Source: G963663615 sp963663615 (lineage in GTDB: Bacteria > Bacteroidota > Ignavibacteria > Ignavibacteriales > Melioribacteraceae). From it: a stretch of 64,000 nt of DNA. The notes under the pieces are model-generated. The model worked only from the letters and a program-made list of their open reading frames with translations, was not told the DNA's origin and made no database searches. Each line of letters opens with the position of its first letter. Position 1 is the first letter of the stretch. Positions 9,111 to 18,256 of the stretch are shown piece after piece. Where the stretch lies: positions 1,178,001-1,242,000 of the forward strand of contig OY760517.1 of assembly GCA_963663615.1 (NCBI GenBank), read 5' to 3'. The position numbers and the translations under genes are program-made.

Positions 9111-10925
9111 ATGGAATTACATTTTATTGATATCTCGATAATACTGCTTTATTTAGCCTCTACAATATTGATCGGATTTTGGGTCTCTAAAAAGGCATCC
9201 AAGGATATTAACTCCTACTTCCTTGGTGGAAACAATATCCCCTGGTATATGCTGGGTATTTCTAATGCATCGGGTATGTTTGATATAACCGGAACTATGT
9301 GGTTAGTTTATTTATGTTTTGTTTATGGATTAAAGAGTGCATTTATCCCATGGTTATGGCCTGTCTTTAACCAGATATTTCTTATGGTATTTTTATCCGT
9401 ATGGCTTCGTAAATCGAATGTAATGACTGGTGCCGCATGGATTAAGACACGATTTGGAGACGGCAAGGGTGCACAACTATCTCATATTATAATTGTTGTT
9501 TTTGCCCTGGTTAGTGTAATCGGATTTCTGGCATATGCATTTAAGGGTATTGGCAAGTTTTCTTCATCCTTTTTACCATGGGATTTAACTCCTAATCAAT
9601 ATGCTCTTATTTTTATGGGTATCACTACATTATACGTTATTAAAGGCGGGATGTACAGTGTTGTTCTTACCGAACTTATCCAGTTTGGAATTATGACCAT
9701 TACCTCAATTGCTATTGGTATTATAGCTATCTCTATGGTAACACCAGAAGCTATTCAGGCGGCTGTTCCTGCTGGCTGGACAGATATTTTCTTTGGCTGG
9801 AATCTTGATCTTGACTGGTCGGGTATTCTCGATACGGTGAATACAAAAATAGCATCGGATGGTTATTCCCTCTTCACAATATTCTTTATGATGATGCTCT
9901 TTAAAGGTATATTGGTAAGTATGGCTGGTCCGGCTCCAAACTATGATATGCAGCGTGTACTTGCAACCAAAAAACCTTCGGATGCTGCCAAGATGAGTTG
10001 GGTTGTTAACGTAGCTTTAATGTTTCCTCGTTACCTAATGATTGCGGGTCTTTCTGTAATTGCTATTGTTTACTTTATGCCGGAACTGAGGGCAATGGGT
10101 CCTGATCTTGATTTGGAAATGATTCTTCCGCTTACTATTAAAAATTATATTCCGGTTGGCTTATTGGGTGTGCTACTTGCGGGTCTGCTTGCTGCATTTA
10201 TGTCAACCTTTGCAGCAACCGTAAATGCTGCTCCTGCTTACATTGTTAACGATATTTACAAGAAATATATAAATAAGGATGCCGAACCTAAAACATACGT
10301 TAAAGTGAGTTACATAGCTTCGTTTGCGGTTGTTCTATTGGGCATCGGATTTGGCTTTGTAGTTGAGTCAATTAACTCTATTACTCAATGGATAGTATCA
10401 GCATTGTACGGTGGTTATACTGCTGCCAACATGTTCAAGTGGTACTGGTGGAGATTTAATGGTTATGGTTACTTCTGGGGTATGGTTATTGGGATTATAG
10501 TTTCGCTCCTGTTCCCACTCCTGTTCCCTGATATGTTGCCTCTTTACGGATTTCCGTTTATACTTCTTGCTTCGGTTATAGGTTGTGTGGCTGGTTCACT
10601 GTTAACCAAACCCGATGATGAAGAAGTGCTTAAATCGTTTTACAAGCAGGTTAAACCTTGGGGTTTCTGGGGGCCTGTGCTTAAAATGGTAAGAAAAGAT
10701 GAACCTGATTTTCAGAAAAACGAAGATTTTGGAACGGATATGCTTAATGTACTAATTGGTATTATTTGGCAGACAACACTTGTTGTTGTACCTATTTACC
10801 TTGTTATTCAAAATTTTCTTTATGCAGGTATTGGTTTTGTAATTATGGTAGTTACATCGATACTACTTAAAAAGCTATGGTGGAATAAACTTACCAAACA
10901 TGATGTTGGGTACGAAACAACATAA
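9111..10925 (+). CDS. Sodium:solute symporter (SSS) family sugar transporter
   Basis: This polytopic inner-membrane protein of 604 residues has about 13-15 hydrophobic helices. It begins with the SSS-type first helix, then ASKDINSYFLGGNNIPWYMLG, which matches the family hallmark YFLGGR-W. The SSS region with FMSTFAATVNAAPAYIVNDI in TM8-9 forms the sodium site in relatives. SSS proteins use the sodium gradient to import sugars and other solutes. Lying between mannanases and a mannosyl-glucose phosphorylase, it most likely imports mannobiose or mannosyl-glucose; this is inferred from position only. The 193 bases upstream are AT-rich with a weak AACCC/GGGTT hairpin just after the GH26 stop. Confidence 0.9.
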   Translation: MELHFIDISIILLYLASTILIGFWVSKKASKDINSYFLGGNNIPWYMLGISNASGMFDITGTMWLVYLCFVYGLKSAFIPWLWPVFNQIFLMVFLSVWLRKSNVMTGAAWIKTRFGDGKGAQLSHIIIVVFALVSVIGFLAYAFKGIGKFSSSFLPWDLTPNQYALIFMGITTLYVIKGGMYSVVLTELIQFGIMTITSIAIGIIAISMVTPEAIQAAVPAGWTDIFFGWNLDLDWSGILDTVNTKIASDGYSLFTIFFMMMLFKGILVSMAGPAPNYDMQRVLATKKPSDAAKMSWVVNVALMFPRYLMIAGLSVIAIVYFMPELRAMGPDLDLEMILPLTIKNYIPVGLLGVLLAGLLAAFMSTFAATVNAAPAYIVNDIYKKYINKDAEPKTYVKVSYIASFAVVLLGIGFGFVVESINSITQWIVSALYGGYTAANMFKWYWWRFNGYGYFWGMVIGIIVSLLFPLLFPDMLPLYGFPFILLASVIGCVAGSLLTKPDDEEVLKSFYKQVKPWGFWGPVLKMVRKDEPDFQKNEDFGTDMLNVLIGIIWQTTLVVVPIYLVIQNFLYAGIGFVIMVVTSILLKKLWWNKLTKHDVGYETT

Positions 10926-10969
10926 AAATAGTTTATTTACTATAATATTGAGATAATTAGAGAAATTAA

Positions 10970-12184
10970 ATGACAAAAGCTCTTTTTGAAGAAAAAAAGA
11001 AGTTATTGTTTGAAGAATATAAAAAACTGGTTGAGTTGCCTAACAAGGTAGTAGAAGGTGGTAATGGTATTTATGAAAGATTTATAAATCCGGTGGTTAC
11101 TGCCGAACATGTTCCGCTAACCTGGAGATATGATTTTAACCATAATACCAATCCCTATTTAATGGAAAGAATTGGTTTTAACGCTGCGTTTAATGCCGGT
11201 GCAATGTTGTTTAATGGTAAAGTTGTGGTGTGTGTGCGTGTTGAAGGAAATGATCGTAAATCGTTCTTTGCAATTGCAGAATCGGATAACGGAATTGACA
11301 ATTTTAAGTTTTGGGACTATCCAGTTATGATGCCCGAAACTGAGAAGCCAGATACAAATGTGTACGATATGCGTCTTTGTCCTCATGAAGATGGATGGAT
11401 TTACGGATTGTTTTGCACGGAACGAAAAGATAAAAGTGCACCAGATTATGATACTTCAACTGCAGTTGCCCAATGTGGTATTGCCAGAACAAAATATCTT
11501 GTTAAATGGGAGCGACTACCAGACCTTAAGATAAAATCGCCTCAACAGCGTAATGTTGTATTGCATCCTGAATTTGTGAATGGAAAATATGCATTATATA
11601 CTCGTCCGCAGGATGGTTTTATTGAGGCTGGCTCCGGTGGTGGTATTGGCTGGGGTTATACCGATTCAATGGAAAATGCAGTTGTAGAAAATGAAACTAT
11701 TGTTGATGACAGAGCATATCATACAATTAAAGAAGTTAAAAATGGTTTGGGTCCTGCACCAATTAAGACAGATAGGGGATGGTTGCAGCTTGCCCATGGT
11801 GTACGTAACACGGCAGCCGGTTTAAGGTATGTACTATATATGTTCCTTTCCGATCTTGAAAATCCTGAAAAGGTGATTGCACAACCTGCCGGTCATTTTA
11901 TTGCTCCCAAAGGTGCAGAACGAGTTGGCGATGTGTCTAACGTAACATTTAGTAATGGTTGGGTAAAAAAGGAGAATGGAGAAATTTTAATCTATTATGC
12001 ATCTTCAGATACAAGATTACATGTAGCCCGTAGTTCGGTTAATCAGTTAGTTGATTACTGTTTGAATACACCGGCAGATGATTTGAGAAGTATTAAAAGT
12101 GTAGAAAAAATATACGATTTGATTAAAAAGAATGAAAGTTTTCCTTTTTTTTACAGATGTATTACTCGAATCATTCAAAACTGA
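10970..12184 (+). CDS. GH130 4-O-beta-D-mannosyl-D-glucose phosphorylase, altered 3' end
   Basis: This is a five-bladed beta-propeller phosphorylase that cleaves beta-1,4-mannosyl-glucose with phosphate to mannose-1-phosphate and glucose in the cytoplasm. Family segments include FNHNTNPYLMERIGFNAAFN, VYDMRLCPHEDGW with the general-acid Asp at about residue 133, HPEFVNGKYALYTRPQDGF and HGVRNTAAGLRY. Real similarity to the family seems to end at SVEKIYDLIKKNE (about residue 388). The last dozen or so residues are an out-of-frame reading of the GH26 remnant that begins at 12132. The enzyme core looks intact, so it is probably functional with a replaced tail. GH130_1 enzymes normally work with a cellobiose 2-epimerase, which is not seen here. 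Confidence 0.9.
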   Translation: MTKALFEEKKKLLFEEYKKLVELPNKVVEGGNGIYERFINPVVTAEHVPLTWRYDFNHNTNPYLMERIGFNAAFNAGAMLFNGKVVVCVRVEGNDRKSFFAIAESDNGIDNFKFWDYPVMMPETEKPDTNVYDMRLCPHEDGWIYGLFCTERKDKSAPDYDTSTAVAQCGIARTKYLVKWERLPDLKIKSPQQRNVVLHPEFVNGKYALYTRPQDGFIEAGSGGGIGWGYTDSMENAVVENETIVDDRAYHTIKEVKNGLGPAPIKTDRGWLQLAHGVRNTAAGLRYVLYMFLSDLENPEKVIAQPAGHFIAPKGAERVGDVSNVTFSNGWVKKENGEILIYYASSDTRLHVARSSVNQLVDYCLNTPADDLRSIKSVEKIYDLIKKNESFPFFYRCITRIIQN

Positions 12185-13185
12185 TACTTTGCTTAATCAT
12201 TACGCATACACTTCCGTATGGCGAAACACTAGTACAGAACACTTTTATGCTCCTTATCCGGAGCACTCTTCCGTGCCGGATTTTCTGGACTATTATGATG
12301 ATCCTTATACCTATTTTGAGCAGGATTTGCCTGAAATATATCAGCTACTGGAAGCAGATGATATTCCGCCTTAAATAATCACGTTTGCTGATACTACAAT
12401 TATTGCTACTTCCGAAGAGTTTTATGCCGAGCTTGAAACAGATGAAAGGGCATCAGTACGCTATGGTTATTCAGATGCCTCTTATGATGATTTACCTTAT
12501 GAATTTGAAATTGGTCAGGGCACTTTTTATTATCGAACTCCTTTAACTGCAAACCAGGACGAGACTATAACCCTCTTTACCAGGGTAAAGGACTTGTATG
12601 GCAACCTTTCTACTGAATCGAAAGTTTACCAGTTTAAGGTTGATACACTAAGACGAGAAGTATAATGGTACATATCAAACTACACATACAGTAGCTGGGA
12701 ACAAGGTAGTGCGTCACTGGGAAGTGCAGGAACCGGAACAACATTACAATCTGTACGAACTGCATATTTCAAGAAATATCTTAATCTGGAAACAAAACCA
12801 ACCGAGATGGCAATAATACTAAAAGGTAATGGTGTTGGAGCATTTTATATTAATGGAATAGAAATAGGCAGGGAAAATCTTGTAACAGGTGTAACGCTTA
12901 ATTATTCTTCTGATCTAACGGCTAAGGGTAACTTTACAAAAGTATTTACACTGTCTCCTGAGCAATTAAATTATCTGAAGGTTTGATTTGGCACAGGAAT
13001 CAAAAGTTAAACTTACCATTTATGATGTACTTGGCTGAAAAGTTAGAACACTTGTTAATACTAATATGAGTGCAGGTAGCCATAATGTGCAGTTTAATGG
13101 TTACGGACTTGCAAGTGGAATGTACATTTATAAACTTGAAGCTGGTAATTTTGTAAAAGTTAACAAGATGATGCTTCTAAAATAA
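12132..13185 (+). pseudogene. Decayed GH26 mannanase with Ig/CBM-like region and T9SS tail
   Basis: Conceptual translation in one frame gives a GH26 C-terminal fragment (YTSVWRN, HFYAPYPEHSS, FEQDLPEIYQLL) that aligns with the end of the intact GH26 at 7754. After a TAA at 12372 the same frame continues for about 95 codons into a domain-like stretch ending VKDLYGNLSTESKVYQF. It then meets another TAA at 12663 and runs on through YINGIEIGR to a TGA at 12984. A shift to the next frame recovers a T9SS sorting tail (KLTIYDVLG, stop, KVRTLVN, LASGMYIYKLEAG) ending at 13185. The TGA inside the tail sits where relatives have Arg, consistent with CGA to TGA. The catalytic GH26 half and the YPNPFNP segment are gone. 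Confidence 0.85.
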
Positions 13186-13201
13186 TTGCAACATTAAATA
13201 G

Positions 13202-13226
13202 TCCCTCTTTCTAGAGGGAATATTTA
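13202..13226 (+). terminator. Terminator hairpin after the GH26 pseudogene
   Basis: TCCCTC (13202-13207) and GAGGGA (13214-13219) form a 6-bp stem followed by an AT-rich tail. It is the same GTCCCTC...GAGGGA design as the hairpins at 14853 and 17470 behind the two T9SS cargo genes. Confidence 0.6.
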
Positions 13227-13230
13227 TTAC

Positions 13231-13274
13231 CCTACTCAATATTAACAATGATTTCTATTGTTGTATTGAGTAGG
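13231..13274 (+). other. Long hairpin in the leader of the 13304 gene
   Basis: CCTACTCAATA (13231-13241) is the reverse complement of TATTGAGTAGG (13264-13274). Inside it AACAAT (13244-13249) pairs with ATTGTT (13257-13262) around a 7-base loop. That makes 17 paired bases with one small internal asymmetry, ending 29 bases before the start codon. It may be a second terminator for upstream transcription or a structured 5' leader. Confidence 0.6.
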
Positions 13275-13303
13275 TTTGAAGTGTTCTTAAAAATGGAGGC
13301 GAT

Positions 13304-14779
13304 ATGAAAAGAGCACTACTGGTTTTATTCGTAATATTTGCAGGTACTTTTGTTACTTTTGCACAAAACAACCAACCTTCCTTGAGATACTCACCATACT
13401 ATGTTTATAATGGTGAAGGGCAAACACTGGTTTACTGGACTGAATCCTACCAGGATAATTTTAGACCACGTGTTTTACAAAGAATTGATAATCAGATATA
13501 TTTAAGTGGTTATAACAGTTTTACTAAAAGTCTGAATACTCCTTCTGTTTCTGGAGATTTTAAGTATTTTTCAATAGACACTACTCAAAATAATATTATC
13601 CTGGATGGGGCAATAATTGCACAGAGCGATTTTTATTTGAATACATTTAGTGCAGGTTATATTGAAAAATCTGTTAAATTGTTTACCAAAACAATTGGTG
13701 GAGATGTATCAGACTTTGGCTCTTCAGCTAATATACTCGATATGGGCGATTCGGTAAACACATTCGTAATGCCTTCAGAAATGCTATATATAAACAGTGT
13801 TTCTGATGCTGATGGTAGTGTTAGAGAGTTAGTTTCACTTGATGATTGTATGGTGTACAAGGCTGTAAAGAATGGAGACGATTTTGCTTTGTTTTATATA
13901 GGTAATGAAGCTAATCCGGGCTTTTATGCCAGATTTTATAATGAGGGTGAAACAGATGTAGAAAGAGTTTCGTATGAGCTATTCGATTCTCAAATGAATG
14001 ACTACCCACGCTTTTGGTTTGATCTGGATACTTTTCACTACTTTAATGTAATTGCAAATTCAGATAATACATACCTCGTATTATTCCATGATCATGATGG
14101 TAAAAAACTAAAATCAATGGTAGTAAACAAATCTGGTGAAGTAGTTGGTAATGTTAACTCGGTTGATATTCCAGTCACCTCAGATGACGTAGGCAATTCC
14201 AATTCACAATTTGCATATTACGAAATCTCGGATTCACAATTTGGAATGCTTGTAAGTTACAGAGGTTCTGAAAAAGATTATAATTATAATTTTATATGCG
14301 ACAATAATGGAGTTTTTGATAACAATTATTCAGTTGATTCCTCACTAAGCTTTTACGCTAAAGACATGTTAATGTATAACGATGGTAAAATTGGTGTATT
14401 AACTATAGATGAAAATAATGTTTACTTCAACTGGATTGAAGATTTTGAAGTATATAGAAGTTACATGCTTAGTAATAACTTTACAAATATTGAACAGGAT
14501 AAAGATATTATGGCTGTTAAGTTTTCACTTTCGCAAAACTACCCCAATCCGTTTAACCCAACAACAACAGTTTCGTTTAGTTTGCCGGAATCAGGAAATG
14601 TAAACATAGTTGTTTACGACTTGTTGGGAAGGGAAGTAATGAGTGAAGGAAAGTATTATTCGGCTGGTACTCATTCATTCAGGATAGATGCATCAAGATG
14701 GGCATCGGGAGTTTATTTTTACCAATTTGAGGCAGTTGGAAAGTTTATTGAAACAAAAAAGATGATCCTCACAAAGTAA
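13304..14779 (+). CDS. Secreted protein with T9SS C-terminal sorting domain
   Basis: The protein has 491 residues, with a Sec signal peptide (KRALLVLFVIFAGTFVTFAQ) and a clear type IX secretion tail in the last 85 residues (SLSQNYPNPFNPTT, VYDLLGREV, ASGVYFYQF, ending KKMILTK). The middle is an unrecognised beta-rich region with no catalytic motif I can name. Several stretches match the protein encoded at 14951 (CDNNGVF...SVDSS and NDGKIGVLTIDENN against CDNDGNF...MIDST and GDGKFQVVSTDEID), so the two are paralogues. It would be exported across the outer membrane and released or attached at the surface. Shine-Dalgarno GGAGG lies 6 bases before the ATG. Confidence 0.85.
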   Translation: MKRALLVLFVIFAGTFVTFAQNNQPSLRYSPYYVYNGEGQTLVYWTESYQDNFRPRVLQRIDNQIYLSGYNSFTKSLNTPSVSGDFKYFSIDTTQNNIILDGAIIAQSDFYLNTFSAGYIEKSVKLFTKTIGGDVSDFGSSANILDMGDSVNTFVMPSEMLYINSVSDADGSVRELVSLDDCMVYKAVKNGDDFALFYIGNEANPGFYARFYNEGETDVERVSYELFDSQMNDYPRFWFDLDTFHYFNVIANSDNTYLVLFHDHDGKKLKSMVVNKSGEVVGNVNSVDIPVTSDDVGNSNSQFAYYEISDSQFGMLVSYRGSEKDYNYNFICDNNGVFDNNYSVDSSLSFYAKDMLMYNDGKIGVLTIDENNVYFNWIEDFEVYRSYMLSNNFTNIEQDKDIMAVKFSLSQNYPNPFNPTTTVSFSLPESGNVNIVVYDLLGREVMSEGKYYSAGTHSFRIDASRWASGVYFYQFEAVGKFIETKKMILTK

Positions 14780-14852
14780 TAGCCTAACCTCAATGCAGCA
14801 CTTTCAAGCCTCTGAAAGTGCTATACTACACGACAACTTGTATCTTTATTGG

Positions 14853-14880
14853 TCCCTCTCTACCGGGGAGGGATTTTTTA
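14853..14880 (+). terminator. Terminator after T9SS cargo gene 1
   Basis: TCCCTC (14853-14858) pairs with GAGGGA (14868-14873), followed by six T. The flanking TGTATCTTTATTGGTCCCTC recurs at 17455-17474 behind the next gene. A second hairpin without T run (CACTTTC / GAAAGTG) lies just upstream, near 14799-14820. Confidence 0.85.
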
Positions 14881-14950
14881 CTGACACATTTTTTACATTT
14901 ATTTACCCAGCATAATTTGCTGATTTTTATAATAGAAAAGGGGATATTTT

Positions 14951-17404
14951 ATGCTAAGAATAATACTGTTAATGATTTTTACAGCAAATCTATTTGCACA
15001 GAGTGTGATAGTAAGCAAAACGGAAAATTTCACGATTAGTGATGATTCGTTTACATCAACCTTTTATAAATCGCAACCGCAAATTTATTTTAGCGAAAAC
15101 AACATTAAGCTGGTTAAATGGCGAGATAGCAGAACAGGTTCCTCTAACACATTCGGACAATTTCTAAATGGGAATAACGAGTTTCTCGGTGGGAATGAAA
15201 TTATGAGTGTTGACCAGTCCGTAACTTTATATGACTCATTAAAATTTGTATCTGATTATTATGAAACCAGAAATGTTGCTCTCGACATATTTTATATGGA
15301 TGTTTACCAGAATTTTTACGATGGCAATAATCTGGGTAGCAATACTTTTATAATGTCAGGTTACTTGCCATGGTGTGGTACCGGTTGGCATGGTGTAGTT
15401 TCTAAAACAATCGATTTGGAAGACTCCTTGTTGTGTATTACCAAATTTGGGTATCCTATCACGGTTACATCACTTGATTATGATGGAAACGTTTTAAATT
15501 ATAATTTAACCGAAGGACTGGAGGGGATGAACTTCTTTCCGGTTGCAAACGGAAATAATTATGCAATTTTTTATCTCACGGATTTTTATGAACCTCATTT
15601 AAGTAGTTATTTTTATAAGGAGGGGAATAGTGAGGGAATAATAAAATCCTATCTTTTTTATGATGAAGAATTTAATTCATGTATTGATGGAGACTATTTC
15701 CAGCGTTTAGTGGCAATTCCAGTTACAGAAGAAAAATATTTGGCATTTGGTTTCGATGGAGTACATTTGAGTATTAATTCAATGGTAGTTGATCTTGAGG
15801 GCAATCTTGATGGAGAGATTCAAAAATTTAGAGAACCTTTTGAGGATATAACGGTTGGTGAATATGAATGTCTGGAAATTGCCAACACAGGATATTTTAG
15901 AAAAGATAGCAATACGACAGGAATAATTTTAAGCTTGCAAAAATATAATATTGGAAGTGCCGATATACGATTAAATTATTTACTCTATTGTGATAATGAT
16001 GGGAATTTTTTGGATAACTGGATGATTGATTCAACTATGGTTTTTTCAGTTTATGAAAATGTGCCTTTTGGTGATGGAAAATTTCAGGTGGTTTCAACTG
16101 ACGAAATCGATATTCAGTTAATTAGCATTGATGAAAATTTTGAAACTGTTGATACAATCAGGGTTAATGATGATGTAATTGGGAGTAACCAAACTTCACC
16201 TTCTATCTATTTAACGGAAGATGATAATTGGTTAGTAACATACGATACTGAAATTGATAAGAAAGCAGTTATTGTTAATAATGAATCAAATGTATCTGAC
16301 ATAAAGATTAGTGGGAATTATCAGGATTTTGCATTTATTGAGGATAAACTGTTTGCAACACATTTAATTAAAGAGTATAACTCATCCAGATTAAATATTG
16401 AAATATTTGATGAAAATTACAATAGACTCAATTCCATATTGATTTCCGAAGGTACTGATAATATTTATACTTCTCTTATGTCTCTTTCCGATAGCACTGT
16501 TTTGCTTTATTTGGTGAGGCAGAATGAAGCAGGAAAGCTGATTAAACTTGATTACGATGGAAATATTGTTAGAAGTATTGATGTATCTGATCTGGGAATA
16601 TATTCTGAAACTGCAATAAATAAACTTGGTAGTAATACTGTTATGGTTAGAAACTCAAGTAATGCGAGAATATTTAATAATGAACTTGGTTATGAATCGG
16701 AATTACTAGCAGGCTTCTCTTCACAATATCAACACTTGCAGAATAACTTATTCGTTGCCTCTAACCATGATTCATTAGGAGTATTTTATCAATTTATTGA
16801 TGAAAACCATAACCAGATTGCAGAAATAAGGAACGGATTTGAACAAAACTCTCATTCTAATGCATGGAGCGTAATAAACAATATCTGTTTTTTATTCTAT
16901 ACAAGAGGTAAGGTGCTATATACAAACGCGTATTCAGCAGTGGGAGAGGTTATTTTTGAGAATCGTGAAGTACATAATTTCGAAACAGATTTAATAGACG
17001 AACTACAGGTTAGACAAAATGGTGACAATGTGCTCATGGTCTGGACCGAAAATTCTCAATCTGAAACAGGATTAGATATTAAGGGTGAGATGCTTGAAGT
17101 TGACGAGCTTTTAAATGTAAATAGCGATGAATCTGCACCTGAAAAATTTTATTTGTCCCAGAATTATCCTAATCCATTTAATCCAACAACAGAGATAAGT
17201 TTTACTTTGCCAAAAGCTTCTGATATTAAAATAAGTGTGTTCGATATACTTGGAAGGAAAGTTTATTCCACGAACCAACATTATGCTTCTGGTTCCCATA
17301 AGTTTACTTTAAATGGTAAAGGTTGGTCATCAGGTGTATATTTTTACAAACTGGAAACATCTTTGGGGTATATGGACGCAAAAAAAATGATACTTCTAAA
17401 ATAA
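14951..17404 (+). CDS. Large secreted protein with T9SS C-terminal sorting domain
   Basis: The 817-residue protein starts with a short signal peptide (LRIILLMIFTANLFAQS) and ends with a type IX sorting domain (YLSQNYPNPFNPTTEISFTL, VFDILGRKVY, WSSGVYFYKLE, KKMILLK). The central 700 residues resemble repeated beta-propeller-like or WD-like strands rich in Asp, Asn, Tyr and aromatic pairs, without a known active site. The N-terminal half is related to the preceding gene product, and this one has gained roughly 300 further residues before the tail. It is likely a surface or released protein. Its location beside mannan genes hints at a polysaccharide role, but nothing in the sequence proves it. 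Confidence 0.83.
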   Translation: MLRIILLMIFTANLFAQSVIVSKTENFTISDDSFTSTFYKSQPQIYFSENNIKLVKWRDSRTGSSNTFGQFLNGNNEFLGGNEIMSVDQSVTLYDSLKFVSDYYETRNVALDIFYMDVYQNFYDGNNLGSNTFIMSGYLPWCGTGWHGVVSKTIDLEDSLLCITKFGYPITVTSLDYDGNVLNYNLTEGLEGMNFFPVANGNNYAIFYLTDFYEPHLSSYFYKEGNSEGIIKSYLFYDEEFNSCIDGDYFQRLVAIPVTEEKYLAFGFDGVHLSINSMVVDLEGNLDGEIQKFREPFEDITVGEYECLEIANTGYFRKDSNTTGIILSLQKYNIGSADIRLNYLLYCDNDGNFLDNWMIDSTMVFSVYENVPFGDGKFQVVSTDEIDIQLISIDENFETVDTIRVNDDVIGSNQTSPSIYLTEDDNWLVTYDTEIDKKAVIVNNESNVSDIKISGNYQDFAFIEDKLFATHLIKEYNSSRLNIEIFDENYNRLNSILISEGTDNIYTSLMSLSDSTVLLYLVRQNEAGKLIKLDYDGNIVRSIDVSDLGIYSETAINKLGSNTVMVRNSSNARIFNNELGYESELLAGFSSQYQHLQNNLFVASNHDSLGVFYQFIDENHNQIAEIRNGFEQNSHSNAWSVINNICFLFYTRGKVLYTNAYSAVGEVIFENREVHNFETDLIDELQVRQNGDNVLMVWTENSQSETGLDIKGEMLEVDELLNVNSDESAPEKFYLSQNYPNPFNPTTEISFTLPKASDIKISVFDILGRKVYSTNQHYASGSHKFTLNGKGWSSGVYFYKLETSLGYMDAKKMILLK

Positions 17405-17469
17405 TTGTTAAGTATTATAATATTTCTGTTATTGTTTTCCAGGTAACAGAGATTTTGTATCTTTATTGG

Positions 17470-17497
17470 TCCCTCCCTAACCGGAGGGATTTTTTTA
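17470..17497 (+). terminator. Terminator after T9SS cargo gene 2
   Basis: TCCCTCC (17470-17476) pairs with GGAGGGA (17483-17489), followed by a T run. It closely copies the terminator and flank at 14838-14880, as expected if gene plus terminator were duplicated as a unit. Confidence 0.88.
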
Positions 17498-17571
17498 TGG
17501 ATTATTTTTGTTGAAACATTATAAGATGATATGTCGTATAAAACACAACTAACAACAATAATGGGAATGTT

Positions 17572-18105
17572 ATGCGTTTACGATTTGTTTTTATAATAAT
17601 GCTTGTATCAGCTTTTTTTGTAGCTGGTTGTACAGCACAGGAAATGGATTCAACAAAAACTAAAGAAAATAGAAAAATGAACGAAAATAAAGTAAAGAAA
17701 ACCGAAGATGAATGGAAAGGTTGTCTATCCCCCGAAGAGTACAGGGTACTAAGGGAAAAGGGAACCGAAATGGCATTTACCGGTAAGTATTACAAGCACA
17801 AGGCAGATGGTATGTACCATTGTGCTGCCTGCGATGCACCACTATTTTCATCGGATACAAAATACGAAAGTGGTAGCGGGTGGCCAAGTTTTTATAAACC
17901 AGCTTCCGAAGGTGCAGTAAAGGAAAAATTGGATACCAGTTACGGAATGGTGCGTAAAGAAATTGTTTGTGGAGCGTGCGATTCGCATTTGGGGCATGTA
18001 TTTGAAGACGGTCCAAATCCAACTGGTTTACGCTATTGTGTAAATTCAGTATCGCTTTCATTTGAAGGTGAAAAGGAAAAGAAGAAAAATAAAGACATGG
18101 AATAA
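17572..18105 (+). CDS. msrB: Peptide-methionine (R)-S-oxide reductase MsrB, lipoprotein form
   Basis: MsrB reduces methionine-R-sulfoxide in damaged proteins. The 177-residue protein has a lipoprotein signal (SAFFVAGC, Cys20), then a charged linker, then a full MsrB domain. This holds the zinc-binding CAAC (84-87) and CGAC (133-136) pairs, the SGSGWPSFY substrate motif, HLGHVF and the catalytic Cys156 in RYCVNSVSL. The signal places it in the periplasm or at a membrane face, unlike the usual cytoplasmic enzyme, where it would repair envelope proteins. It stands alone, with terminators on both sides. Confidence 0.95.
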   Translation: MRLRFVFIIMLVSAFFVAGCTAQEMDSTKTKENRKMNENKVKKTEDEWKGCLSPEEYRVLREKGTEMAFTGKYYKHKADGMYHCAACDAPLFSSDTKYESGSGWPSFYKPASEGAVKEKLDTSYGMVRKEIVCGACDSHLGHVFEDGPNPTGLRYCVNSVSLSFEGEKEKKKNKDME

Positions 18106-18256
18106 TTTTTCCTGTATTATAAAACAGATATTTTATATATTCATAGTTAACTATGCCATACGGTAATTTACATTTCATAATTAACTAATCCGGTTATAAA
18201 AATCTGCTTTGCAGTATTATCCTGAAATTACAGAAGTAAATAAATTTTATGAATTG

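Noticed and set aside
12157..12378. Alternative open frame inside the GH26 remnant
   Set aside because: It reads the same bases as the recognisable GH26 fragment in a different frame; the GH26 frame explains the sequence better.
14818..15039. Open frame of 73 codons spanning a terminator and the start of the second T9SS gene
   Set aside because: It crosses a terminator hairpin and overlaps the signal peptide of the real gene in another frame.
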